Shown here: positions 34,452 through 46,800 of the stretch, one piece after another
Layout of the letters: every line of letters begins with the position of its first letter
Numbering within the stretch: the stretch's first letter is position 1
Assembly: GCA_014529385.2 (NCBI GenBank)
Contig: CM043943.1
Span: forward strand, 159,236,247 to 159,300,246
Direction of reading: 5' to 3'
Length of the DNA: 64,000 nt
DNA from: Adiantum capillus-veneris
Lineage: Eukaryota > Streptophyta > Polypodiopsida > Polypodiales > Pteridaceae
Notes under the pieces: generated by a model
Database searches by the model: none
Told to the model about the DNA's origin: nothing
What the model saw: the letters and a program-made list of their open reading frames with translations, nothing else
Program-made: the position numbers and the translations under genes

Positions 34452-36115
34452 TGTCATTAAATATCTAATATCTAACCAACCAAAATGATTTTCTCATATT
34501 AAACTGATCATTTAATGTGGGATAATAAACGAGAACAAGGGTTAGAATATAGACATGTGCTTACCGATCTATCTCAACACGGGGCCAATAAAAAAAGGGG
34601 GCCAAATGAGAGAAGGTCTGTCAAAGAGCAAGGTTCACTAATGGAGCTTAAAAGACCTTAGGGCTAGCTTCATTAAAGACCTCCAATGGTTAGTGTTAAA
34701 AGTCCTTTGACCTTAAGCAATCTAGGACTGAGCTTGAGGTGGGAACCCGACCTAAACTTGTCTTTGACCTTAAGCAAGTTAGGGTTGTGCTTGAGGTGGG
34801 AACCCGACCTAAACTTGTCTTTGACCTTAAGCAAGCTAGGGTTCTGCTTGAGGTGGGAACCCGACCTAAACTTGCCTTTGACCTTAGGCAAGCTAGGAGC
34901 TTGAGGTGGGAACTCCATCTAAGGTGCTTGTCATGCTTGATGACTAAGGTACTTGAGGTACTTGTCATACTTAATGAGGAAGTTGCTTGAGAAGCTTCCT
35001 ACGCATGGGGGGTAAGATGCTTGAGTCAAAAAGAGACCGTACACACTTAATGAGGAAGTTGCTTGAGAAGCTTCCTATGCATGGGGGGTAAGATGCTTGA
35101 GTCAAAAAGAGACCCTACACACTTAATGAGGAAGTTTCTTGAGAATCTTCCTATGCATAAAATTCCCAAAGTTAGGGGAATCTTTGACCTAACCTTCCAC
35201 TCACCCAAGGGGCACCCCTTTTCTAAAAGGGCACATGCGACACATGTCAGACTCTCACTAAGCTTAACCACATGGTGTGCTTGAATGCTAAATGTTGGGC
35301 TAATGAGGGGTCCAATGAGATTCTACTTCCATCCAACAAATATCTAGATATTTTCAAGCTCTCTCTATCTAAGCGGTAAGGAGGACACTTGTCAAAAGAC
35401 TACCCATGTACTTGACTGCATGTTGCATGTGATTGGCTAGGGGGAGAGGGGTCCAATGAGCTTGCAGCATGTAGAAAAGTCACCACCCACCCAAAACAAG
35501 GAAGGGGGTGCTAGAGGGATATACTCCACACACACACTCATTTGGAAGGGCATTCTCACTTGGTGAAAGTTGAGGAACACCACCTCCTTCTCCAAGCTTG
35601 TGAAAAGTGAGAGCCTACATCAACACTCTTGGCTACGGAATGCAAATCCAACCAAGAGCCATGCTTCAATGCCTAAGCATGTGATCTTCTCCATCTCCAT
35701 TACTATGCAATTATGTATGCTAGCAAGAACAGTAATGGTAAGTGAGGAACTATTTCTTTCTCCCATGGAATGTTTCTTCTTCCTCTTCCCTACCCTCATT
35801 CCCCGCTAGCTCTCTCCACCTTTGAAGTTGTTTGAGGCCTTGGGACTGAGGCTTGGGATAGCTCATGCTTTCTACAAGTTTATATTATGCTTGTGATGCA
35901 TGAAGCTTTCCATTTTCATTTCATCACGTAGGTCACAAGGAACACAAAGATTGTATTGTACCAAGTCTCTCTTGATAAGAGAAACTATAATACAAATGGC
36001 TATTGGAGGGGGGACCGGCTCCATATGAATCTGGTCCTCAACTATTGTCATGTTCTCTAAAATCTCTTTCTTGCAAAAGTATTGTTTATGCCAAGTTAAC
36101 TAAGTACCATGTTTA
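34452..36115 (+). repeat. 5' LTR of the long-LTR gypsy
   Basis: About 1.66 kb. It contains four copies of a roughly 57-bp tandem unit (34708-34910, core GAGGTGGGAACCCGACCTAA) and about three copies of a 76-bp unit (34968-35160, core GAGGAAGTTGCTTGAGAAGC). The exact end is uncertain by some 10 bp. Confidence 0.85.
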
Positions 36116-36467
36116 TGTATGGTTATTTTTGTTAATTATATTAGGGTAAGTGGGTCTAGGGTTTATTATTGGTTTTGTTGAGTCCACTATGTGAGATATG
36201 ATGCACACCTCAGGAGCTTTTCTCTTAATAATGGAGCCTATTTAGACTTGCCTACGGCTTTACCATTATTGAGCCATAAAAAGTACGAAAGGAGCTATCC
36301 CTCGGCAACTTCGCTATGTTAGACTCACTTCACTACTCTCTATAATTAAACAATTTGAGCCGTGGCTATAGATACTTAAGTGCCTATTTTCAAAGGCTAA
36401 GAGGAGTGGCAACTAAGGTTTTGAATTGCCAAAGCATACACTAAGTAAACATATAAGTTTAATTAAC

Positions 36468-37760
36468 ATGGCTGACAATAACCAAGAGAGTAGAATGAAC
36501 ATCGATAACTTTGATTTTACACATGAAGGTGCCAATGATGATGCCCCCATGTTTGTTAATTATCTTGTCACTAGGTTGTAACAAGCTATGGACAACCCCA
36601 CTTTGCAAGCCGAAGTTACTCAACAACTTCATGCTTATGGGATTTCATTTCCTCTCCAAGAGGAGAGAGAGCTTACGAGGCCTCTTGAAGAGACCCCCAA
36701 AAGAAGACTCTCTCCCATACAAGAGGAGGAATCCAAAGATCAAGAAAGCAATGAATCCCTTAATTCCTCCGAAGATGTGGCTCCACGAAGAAGGCGGACT
36801 AAAAGATCGCCAACTCCTCCCAAGAGGAAACGAATAACCCATAGTCCTTCTCCTCGTCACTCCAAAAGGGAAGAGAGAAAACCAAGGAAGAAAAGGCCAA
36901 GAAAGAGGTTACCCTCTTCTCTTTCTTCTTCACCTTCCTCCTCTACCGATGAAAGCTATGGCTATTCTCGTAGAGAATATGGGAGGACATCGCAAATCTT
37001 ACCCTGCATTGCGAAGGTCACAAAAGCTCAAGAATTTCAAAGAGGGAGGAAAGAGTATCTCTTTTCTCACCTATGATGGCACCTTTGGTGCTACCGACAA
37101 AGTATTGGCCTTCATCCAACAATTTAATGCGGCCTTTGGAGAGGAGGGCTTCACGGAGTCCTCCAAGATACGTCATGTAGCTATGCACATCCAAAAATTG
37201 GCTCGTCAATGGTGGGCTAGCCTTCATGGCAATGGCGAAGCCCCAAAGACATGGAAAACTCTACGAGTTTCCATCATGAAGAAATTCCTCGCAAGCGATG
37301 CAAAGGACAAAGTGCTCACCAAATGGCGGAGTTTCAGGCTTCTCTCTCATGAGTCTATCCACAAATATGTGGATAAGTTTTGGGATTTACATCTCAAGGC
37401 TACTATGTTTCAAAAGATAGACTTTGCTAAGCAAAAGCAACAATTCTCTGCGAGATTACCTGACGAGATGGCCGAGTATGTCAACTCCTCAACGGCCTGA
37501 CTCTATCAGCGAAGTAGTCCACCATACCATTGTTTCTTCACGCATCAATTTCCAACAAGAGGTTAGACGGAATGTCAAACCCATGGAAAATAAAGACAAA
37601 AGTGATGCAAAGGGAAAAATTAATGCCCAAAATTTTTCCCACGGCCATTTCAACAAAAAAAAAACAATCGGTCCAAGGAGAAAGGAGTTTACAAAGGTAA
37701 AAATAAACTCTCTCCTGAAGAGCTTGAAACTTTTCGCAAGGATCACAAATTTTTTTTAAG
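36468..37760 (+). pseudogene. Gypsy gag
   Basis: ATG 36468 (MADNNQESRM) meets TAA at 36579-36581; the frame reopens and continues with a very basic Arg/Lys/Ser/Pro-rich region (36780-36950). After a frameshift near 37010 the retrotransposon gag domain follows, with ARQWWASLHGNG and TWKTLRVSIMKKF. A second shift lies near 37490. A knuckle-like KCGEQGHDYC at about 37755 lacks its first Cys. Confidence 0.75.
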
Positions 37761-37908
37761 TGTGGGGAGCAAGGACATGACTATTGTTCTTCCCCCAAAA
37801 GAAATTCTCGCAATGAGACTCCTAGAGCTTCCACTACCGAAGCTCCAAAAGAGGATCCTCATTGCAAAGGATCACCTCTCTCCTATGCTTGGGGAAAGGT
37901 AAGGGAGC

Positions 37909-38376
37909 ATGATATCAGCCTTCATCTTTTTTGACCCTGGTTCTACTCTCAACTTCATATCGATGGAGTTGGCCACCAAGTTGGGCATTCAAGCTTTTAA
38001 GATGGGAGATGCTGTAACTACCGATGCCGCTTTCAAGGGACAACAAGACTCTGTTACTCCCTTGATTGGAAAATTGAGGCTTTATGTCCAAAGCTATGTC
38101 GACAAAGAAGACTTCTTTATCTCTCCTCTCCAACATGAGGATGCTATCCTAGGGGTACCATGGTTCAACCGCATGGCTGCCAGCATGAAGTTCCCTGAAA
38201 GGAGAATCTACTTCACCTACAAGGGAAAGAATATGTATATAGATGATAATGAGTCTGGTCGTACTATACCACTTGTAAATCCTCTCGCCCTTGATAAATC
38301 AATGAAAAGCTCAGTTTCTGCGTACATGGTTTTTGTCAAAGAATCCCTAAAAGGTCCTAATGTTCATCAAAGGTGA
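37909..38376 (+). pseudogene. Gypsy aspartic protease
   Basis: FFDPGSTLNFIS at the N-terminus corresponds to the (I/L)DSGSTHNFI active site with Pro in place of Ser; the Asp is kept. The second hallmark, DAILGVPWF, is intact. Frame is open for 155 codons, then shifts into the RT linker. Confidence 0.8.
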
Positions 38377-39100
38377 ATGGTAGGAATCAAGAAGAGTTAG
38401 ACTTGTCTAACTTTCTAAAAGGATTCCAAAATGTGTTCATCGATGATATCCCTATGGACATACCTCCAAAACGAGGGGATGATGACCATCGAATTGAGCT
38501 CCTATTAGGAAGCTCACCGCCTAACAAACCTCCCTATCGAGTTTCACAAGCTCAACAAGAGGAGATCAAGAATTGGTAGACAAAGGAATGGTGAGGCCTA
38601 GCTCCTCTCCCTTTTGCTCTCCAGTCCTTTTAGTGCAAAAGAAAGATGGTACATACCGCATGTGTGTGGACTATCGCTCGCTAAACCATATCACTATCAA
38701 AAACAAATTTCCCGTACCTCAGGTAGAAGATCTGTATGATAAGCTACAAGGCTCTACCTACTTCAGTAGGATTGACCTTAAAAGTGGCTACCATCAAATA
38801 AGGATAGTGAATGAAGATATCCTAAAGACCGTGTTTCGTACAACGTTTGGCCTTTATGAATATCTAGTCATGCCTTTTGGCTTGAGAAATGCACCAGCTA
38901 CATTTGATTGATTAATGGAAAAGAGTTTTAGGCCCTACCAAAAATTCACTGGAATGTTCTTTGATGATATCATCATCTACTCCAATTCCTTGGAGGAACA
39001 CAAGCAACATCTGCAAGTGATTTTTCAAGCATTAAGGGAGAATAAGCTTTTTTCAATCAAAAGAAAAGAAAATTTTTCCTTCAAGGGATTCAATACTTAG
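38377..39100 (+). pseudogene. Gypsy reverse transcriptase
   Basis: Blocks in order: [56 protein letters not shown] and GMFFDDIIIYS (catalytic FDD type). A frameshift near 38575 and a TGA at about 38909-38911 interrupt it, and another shift lies near 39100. Confidence 0.88.
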
Positions 39101-39129
39101 GTCATATTATCTCTCAAGACAGTATCCGT

Positions 39130-40353
39130 ATGGATCCATCAAAGTTGCCTAATCCAAGGAATCTACATGAGCTAAGAAGCTTTATTGGTATGTGTGCATA
39201 CTATAGACGCTTCATAGCAAAATTCTCTCAAATAGTAGGACCATTACATGACTCAACAAAGGAAAACGTTATGTATTCATGGATTGCTAAGGACCAAAGT
39301 GCTTTTGACAAGCTCAAAGAGAAGCTTATCTCCCAACCAGCCCTTATGCTTCCGGATCTCTCAAAGCCATTTGAGGTCCAGTGTGATGCTTGTGGTGATC
39401 CACTTGGAGCAGTCTTGCTTCAAGAAGGGCATGCCATAGCATTTGAGAGCCGAAGGCTCAACACGGATGAACGGGTCTTAAGCATTTATGAAAATGACCT
39501 GTTACCTGTTCTACATGCCCTAGACACATGGAAGCACTATCTATTGGGGACTCCATTCATCTTACGAACAGACCATCAAAGGCTCAAGTACTTCATGACG
39601 CAAACAAAGCTTTCCAACAAACAAATGAGGTGGGCAAGTTTTCTTTCACAACTTAATTTCCACATTGCTCACATTGCTGGTAAGCACAATCAAGTGGCTG
39701 CTGCACCTTCACGACGACCAAAAGTTAATGCTGTGTCAATAGCAACTCACAATGATCTATCTTCTATGATAGATGATTATGCTACTGACCCTGACTTTAA
39801 AGACATAATGTCATCCCTTGCTTTGGGGAAGAAAGAGGAACCATTCACCTTGCAAGATGGTTATCTTCTCCATGGCAATAGGCTATGTGTTACCCACTTC
39901 CTTCGTGAGAAATTCATGTATGAATCCCATGCTCCTGCCTATGCGGGGCATAGAGGCATTCAACCTACTCTTCGAGGAGTAGAGACGTACTTTTATTGGC
40001 CTACCATGAAAGTGGACATACAAGAGTATGTTTCAAAATGTGTGGTATGCCAAAAGACCAAGTATGATAGAGGGAAGCAACCTGGATTACTCCAGCCATT
40101 CTCAATTTCTAATTCACCATGGGGGAGTATATCCAGGGATTTTATCTTTGGATTACCAAAATCTATCCATGGGAATATGGGAATATGGACAATAGTTGAC
40201 AGGTTTAGCAAGCAAGCACACTTTATCTCTATCAAGAAGACTATTAAGACACACCAAATGGCAACTCTCTTCATATCACAGATTTTCAAACACCATGGAT
40301 TGCCAACATCCATCGTGTCAGATAGAGATCCTAGAATGACCAATAATTTTTAG
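39130..40353 (+). pseudogene. Gypsy RNase H and integrase core
   Basis: 407-codon open frame. RNase H shows VQCDACGDPLGAVL, IYENDLLPVLHAL and LRTDHQRLKY. The last acidic block reads QVAAAPSRRP instead of ADALSRRP, so that Asp is lost. Integrase zinc domain HAGH-type (HAPAYAGHRGI, CVVCQKTK) precedes RDFIFGLPK and VSDRDPRM, the first two catalytic Asp. The frame ends at TAG 40351-40353. Confidence 0.85.
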
Positions 40354-41158
40354 AAAGGTCTCTTCCAAAATCTAGGTATAAGATTGAATTTCTCTTCGGC
40401 CTACTAAAGACCTATGTTACAGAAGTAGATCAACGCTCACAATGGAAAAAGTACTTACCTCTTGTAGAGTATGCGTATAATAATACTATCCATACTTCTA
40501 TGAGAAAAGCACCTTTTGAAATCATAGAGGGAAGACCTAAAAGCCCCTTGCTACTTAAAGTACATGGGAAGATCTTCGCTGCCGATGAGTATGCCGTGAC
40601 CTACAAGCATCTTTTCAAAAGATTAAGGAGGCTATATCCATCTCCCAACTAAGGAAAAAAGATGTTGCTGACAAGCACAGAAGGACCTTAACGTTCAAAG
40701 AAAATGATTGGGTCTTACTTAAGTTTCCTAAGGCTTGATTGAGGCAAACGATGGGCAAAAATCCTACGGGCCATCAAAAGTATTATGCTAAACTAGCAAA
40801 AAGATACTCTGGTCCTTTTCAAATTGAAGGCAATCAATGAGGTGGCTTATCAACTCAAGTTTCCTAATCACTGGGTCATACACACTGCTTTCATGTGAGC
40901 CTGCTCAAGCCCTACAAAGGAGAGCCTCCAAATGAACCAATTATTGAAGACCCTCCCGAAATCGAAGATCAAGATGAGGTACTACAACCTGAAGCTATCC
41001 TTCGACATGAAGACAACGTACTACGACATGGTAAGATTATCCGATGGTATCTTATTAAGTTCAAAAGTTATCCTTTTCAAGATGCTAGATGGATGCAAGG
41101 AATCCAGCTTAAGGATAGTATGAACCTTGTCAACGCTTACAATGCTACATTAGAGTAA
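40354..41158 (+). pseudogene. Gypsy integrase end and chromodomain-like tail
   Basis: After SSAY the sequence jumps to a segment reading RPYVTEVDQ and QWKKYLPLVEYAYNNT. The usual HPQTDGQTERVN block with the catalytic Glu is absent, a deletion of about 20 codons. The C-terminal frame 40895-41158 has VSLLKPYKG, ILRHEDNVLRHGKIIRWYLIKF and DARWMQ, a chromodomain-like end, with stop TAA at 41156-41158. Confidence 0.75.
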
Positions 41159-41516
41159 GCAAGTGTACGTGTTTCTTTTAATGATCAATGTTTTGTCTTA
41201 TGAGACTAATTCTCTCTTTATTGTGCACAAATTTAAGTAGTATGCATACTAAGAATCATGTTTGGGATGACGACGTCTCTCAAACACCATGTAGAATCTA
41301 TCACTCTACTTGGGAAGATGAAATGGACTAAAGAGTAGACATGCTTGTGGCAGCTATATCTCCCAAGCACCAATTGGATTATTCATCCATCTTGGAATGA
41401 TTTCGTAGGGTAAAACGGGATCCTCTACCTGCTAAGACAAATTGACTACTAATGATTATGACTTTATCTCTGTTACCTCATAGTCGAGGACGACTATGAT
41501 TTCAAGAGAGAGGTAA
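41159..41516 (+). other. Gypsy 3' untranslated region and polypurine tract
   Basis: Non-coding. A purine run TTCAAGAGAGAGG just before TAA-TG at about 41500-41516 is the expected plus-strand primer. Confidence 0.55.
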
Positions 41517-43889
41517 TGTCATTAAATATCTAATATCTAACCAATCCAAATGATTTTCTCATATTAAACTGATCATTTAATGTGGGATAATAAACGGGAA
41601 CAAGGGTTAGAATATAGACATGTGCTTATGGATGTATCTCAACACGGGGCCAATGGTAAAGGGGCCCAAATGAGAGATGGTATGTCAAAGAGCAAGGTTA
41701 ACTAATGTGCTTAAAAGACCTTAGGGTTAGCTCCATTAAAGACCTCCAATGGTTAGTGTTAAAAGTCCTTTGACCTTACGCAAGCTAGGGCTGAGCTTGA
41801 GGTGGGAACCCGACCTAAACTTGTCTTTGACCTTAAGCAAGCTAGGGTTGTGCTTGAGGTGGGAACCCGACCTAAACTTGCCTTTGACCTTAGGCAAGCT
41901 AGGGCTAAGCTTGAGGTGGGAACTCCATCTAAGGTGCTTGTCATGCGTGATGACTAAGGTACTTGAGGTACTTGTCATACTTAATGAGGAAGTTGCTTGA
42001 GAAGCTTCCTATGCATGGGGGGTAAGATGCTTGAGTCAAAAAGAGACCCTACACACTTAACCCAGGGGATTCACTCTATATACAAAACAGGACGCCACCT
42101 GCGAGCGGACAACTTTGATAAAACCCCTATATACGACTCATATTAGAGAATATGACCCCCCTTTCTACGCTTATACGACAATACAAGAAGGAAACTATCA
42201 TACCCCTATCTTATATATAAACTTTAGGTCTCACATGATCTAACTGAGTAAAACTAGTCAAACAATGTGTAGCATAGTGACTGGCAGTGTACTACGGAAT
42301 CACTCGTGTTGATAACTAGATGTACCCTCAATGTGTCTTAGTTTGACTTTCAAACAATGTGTTCGATCAGCTTGCACTCTGGCTACTCATCCAATTCTAA
42401 CCCATCCAAAGCTGGTGTAAATCAACTCTTGACCTGCTCCAAATCAGTCCTTATTTATGATCATCTTGATGCAAAATTTGATGCGTGACCTGATAAAAAA
42501 CTTCCCCAAAAGTCATCCAAGTTATACACCACACCGGTGACCAATCATTACAAGTAATCAACCCAAGAAATCCCCCCCCAATAAATATGATACCCCCCTC
42601 TCTTATTTTTAAACTTGGGAGATAAATTATTGAGGGCCAGCCCCTAACTTATACGCTTATGTAACTTGTTAAAAAACCCCCCTCCCCTACACTTACGTGG
42701 TGCGATAAGTTTTCCATGGTGAATCCCCCGGGACACTTAATGAGGAAGTTGCTTGAGAAGCTTCCTATGCATGGGGGGTAAGATGCTTGATTCAAGAAGA
42801 GACTCTACACACTTAATGAGGAAGTTGCTTACGAAGCTTCCTATGCATGGGAGGTAAGATGTTTGAGTCAAATAGAGACCCTACACACTTAATAAGGAAG
42901 TTTCTTCAGAAGCTTCCTATGCATAAAAGTCCCAAAGTTAGGGGAATCTTTAACCTAACCTTCCACTCACCCAAGCGGCACCCCTTTTCTAAAAGGGCAC
43001 ATGGGACACAGGTCAAACTCTCACTAAGCTTAACCACATGGTGTGCTTGAATGCTATTGGTTGCGCTAAAGAGGGGTCCAATGAGCTTCTACTTCCATCG
43101 AATAAATATCTAGATATTTTCAAGCTCTCTCTCTCTAAGGGGTAAGGAGGACACTTGTCAAAAGACTACCCATGTACTTGATTGCATGCTACATGTGATT
43201 GGCTAGGGGGAGAGGAGTCCAATGAGCTTGCAGCATGTAGAAAAGTCACCACTCGCCCAAAACAAGGAAGGGGGGTGCTAGGGGGATATACTCCACACAC
43301 ACACACACACACTCATTTGCAAGGGCATTCTCACTTGGTGAAAGTTGAGGAACACCACCTCCTTCTCCAAGCTTGTGAGAAATGAGAGCCTACAACAACA
43401 CTCTTAGCTATGGAATGCAAATCCAACCAAGAGCCATGCTTCAATGCTTAAGCTTGCCATCTTCTCCGTCTCCATTACTATGTTGTTATGTATGCTAGCA
43501 AGAAGAGTAATGATAAGTGAAGAACTATTTCTTTCTCCTATGGAATGTTTCTTCTTCCTCTTCCCTACCTCATTCCCTGCTAGCTCTCTCCACCTTTGAA
43601 GGTGTTTGAGGCCTTGGTACTGAGGCTTGGGATAGCTAATGATTTCTACAATTTTATATTATGCTTGTGATGCATGAAGCTTTCCATCTTCATTGCATCA
43701 CATAGGTCACAAGGAACACAAAGATTGTATTGTACCAAGTCTCTCTTGATAGGAGAAACTATAATACAAATGGCTATTGGAGGGGGGACCGGCTCCATAT
43801 GAATCCGGTCCTCAACTATTGTCATGTTCTCTAAACTCTCCCTCTTGCAAAAGTATTGTTCATGCCAAGTTAACTAAGTACCATGTTCA
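41517..43889 (+). repeat. 3' LTR of the long-LTR gypsy
   Basis: 2373 bp, of which 680 are the inserted inverted-repeat element and its target duplication; the remaining 1.69 kb match the 5' LTR. It has three 57-bp tandem units (41770-41925) where the 5' LTR has four. Confidence 0.85.
42061..42732. mobile_element. Non-autonomous inverted-repeat transposon (MITE-like), 672 bp
   Basis: Ends CCCAGGGGATTCAC (42061-42074) and GTGAATCCCCCGGG (42719-42732) are a 14-bp inverted repeat with one mismatch. ACACTTAA is duplicated at 42053-42060 and 42733-42740. An 8-bp target duplication points to the hAT group, though the termini are not a textbook hAT end. The interior is non-coding with C-rich phrases (ACCCCCCT). 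The 5' LTR has no insertion here, so it jumped in after the gypsy element. Confidence 0.8.
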
Positions 43890-46800
43890 TGTTGCTACAA
43901 TCAATTAAGTTCACCCGATATACTCACAAAGTAATCTCTCAAAAGTGCTTCACCTAATTTCCTAATTCCGCTACTCTCAAAGTTCATAGGCCATTTCCAT
44001 TACATGTCTCCTTCAAAGATTCCAAAAACTCACTTCTCCATGAAGAGAAGAGAGTTAATCATGAGCATGCGACTAAAAGCATGACCTACCACATTGTATC
44101 ATCCCTTACGATAGTGGAGCTTTGTATCATACTCTTGAAGATCTCAGTCCACTTGGCCTTTCAACCCTTCAAATCAATCTATTCGTTAAACCATTTTATA
44201 CTTTCATGGTCAAACGCAATTTTAAATTGAGCACCATACAAATAATGCCGCTATGTTTTTAGAGCAAACACTATTGGAAAGGCTCGCATTCAAACATAGA
44301 ATAATTCAACTGGGAACAATTGAGTTTCTTGCTTTCAAAGACAATAGGTCTATCTTCCTGGGAAAGAAGTGTCCCGATAGCTTGATTAATGGTATCTATT
44401 TCAAGCACGAAAGGCTTTATAGGATCAACAATAGCTAAAATGGGTGTAGTAGCTAGAGCAACCTTAAGTGCATTGAAACTTTGTAGTTAAGCTTCTTTCC
44501 AATGAAATTCCTTGTCCTTGGCTTTCAATTGTTTTTGTCATATTTTTGGGCACATTTTTGTAACAAGCCTTTGATAAAAACATGCGAAGCCCAAAAAATT
44601 GGAGCTCTTCTAACTTTTTGGGGGAAGGCCAATTTTGGATCACATCGACTTTGGATTGATCTATATGCAATTCGGCAGCATAGATTACATATCCTAGATA
44701 GAAAATTTATTCTCTCAAAAAGTAACACTGGTTCTGAGTATATAATTTGTTTTGTCGCAACAAATCATATATCTGCCGCAAATGTTGTAAGTGCCCTGCT
44801 TCATATGCATTGTATACTAAAATGCCAACAAGAAAAATGATGACATACGTGTCCAGATATGGTTTCAAAACACTGTCTATGAGTATTATGAAAGTAGTTG
44901 GCGCATTGGTTAAGCCAAAAGGCATAATCAAAAACTTAGAATGTCGAAACCTTGTTTGGAGAGGAGTTTTAGGTATATCAGCAAGCCAAATGCGCACTTG
45001 GTGGTGATTCCCAGACCGCAAATTTATTTTGGTAAGAATACAAGAATGGGTCAATTTATCAAAAAACTCATCCACTCGTAGGAGTGGATACTTATTCTTA
45101 ACGATAACTGTATTCAAACCTCAATAATCTACGCACATGGCCATAGAACCATCTTTTCTCTTTAGCAACAAAATGAAAGATGCCCAAGGTGAAGAGCTTG
45201 GTTGAATAAACCCTCAAGTGATATTGTCAACAAGCAGATTTTCCACCACAATAGCCTCAAAATGAGTCATTTTCTAAGGCGGTTTGCTCATGGGTTTAGT
45301 GCCCGCAACCACGTCTATGCCGTGTTCCATAGAACACGTCGGTGGTAACCCATGGGGTAAGGGTGAAAGCATGTTAACCTGTCGCGCTTTTTGTGCTAGT
45401 TAGCAGTTTCAAGTTAGCACATCTTCGAAAAGTTGGACGTCCGGTAAATTTTTTACAAATAATATCAAAATTTGTCGGAGGTTGTACATTTGGATTCCTT
45501 GTTTCAAGTGCTTTCTATTGATATATCATATGTCATAGATCTTGGAGATGTAGCTCAAGTTATTGTGCTAGTTAGCATATGTCAAAATTGTGCTAGTTAG
45601 CATTGTCCGGGACATGAAAAAGCATGACAAGTTAACATGCTTTCACCCGTAAATCTTCAGAGGAAACATATTTGTATTCCATTTAAAGTTCTTTTAATTG
45701 ATTAGCAACATTTTCTTGTTATGGTGGCAGAGAAGTAGGAAGAGAAGGAAGAGAAGAAGAATGCAGCGCTGAAGAATCATCTCCTAGACTCGAAGTATTA
45801 TTAACATTAGATTTAAAACAATTTACAATGAGTAACACAAAAAGAGTTCTTCTATGAAGAGAAGAGAGCTTCATAAGCTCAGCTATCAAATAAGTGGCAA
45901 AAGAGGCACATCCTTCCCCCCATTAGTAGCAGCACATGCACACCATTGGATTCAAATATTACACTATTATGCTCATAGCTTCGACATATGACCCCAACCT
46001 ATGCAATCACTCCCAATTCAAGACCACATCTATCCTGTCCATATTCATAACTTGGTAATCCAAGGATATCTCCCTTGAATCTCAAGTGGGATTTCCCTTA
46101 ACTCTGTATCCCACACATCAGCATCATGGCCGTATATAATAGAGCTACCTTGTAGCAATGGGTACTAGGGTCTACGAAAAATTGAGACATTTTACCGACT
46201 TATAGATAATAAAATTTTGAGATGCATTCCCATCTATTAGGATTCTCACTTTGTGAACCTCGATAGACCCATGCATTTGCACAAGCTCATGTGGACCAAA
46301 AGCTAGTTGCCACATAGAGACCATAACACAACACTCATGCACCGCTTTGGTGTGTGTTATTGAGGAGAGGATTCTAAGGAAGCAATTAAACCATGTGCAT
46401 AGTTTTCTCTTTGCCTTGGACAACCAATTTCCCTTTGGGTCACCCCTTGGGTCAATCCTTTTTTACATGCCCACTTCCCAATCAATTATAACATAATTGA
46501 TCCTTTTTTGCTTTTTCAAAATTCTTAATTGAGAGATGGTCACGAGATGAGGCTACCATAAATTTGCTCTTATTATGATTGTAAGATGTACATGCATTTG
46601 TAGTGTCATGCATATGCATGTTATGCAATATTTTCTCATCTAGATCGTCATGAATATGAGCCTCCACCACTGCTTCCTTAAGCATTTTGGGATCTTCTGT
46701 TTAAACGCGCTTCTTAAGCTCATAATTTAGCCCATAGATGAAACCCCTCAGCTATTGAAAGGCGTCTAGACCCTCAAGGTTGAGAATAACATCTCCATAA

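Larger units (their letters stand above)
34452..43889 (+). mobile_element. Ty3/gypsy retrotransposon with long LTRs (chromodomain-like end)
   Basis: LTRs about 34452-36115 and 41517-43889 both begin TGTCATTAAATATC. Order between them is gag, protease, RT, RNase H, integrase, chromodomain-like tail, diagnostic of gypsy. A purine tract precedes the 3' LTR (about 41500-41514). No standard primer site was found after the 5' LTR. Flanks are not clean: TGTCT on the left and TGTTG on the right. It lies in the opposite orientation inside the old gypsy. Stops and frameshifts make it inactive. Confidence 0.9.

Noticed and set aside
34690-34968. CRISPR-like regular repeats in the gypsy LTR
   Set aside because: Adjacent tandem units without unique spacers, present in both LTRs; plant genome context.
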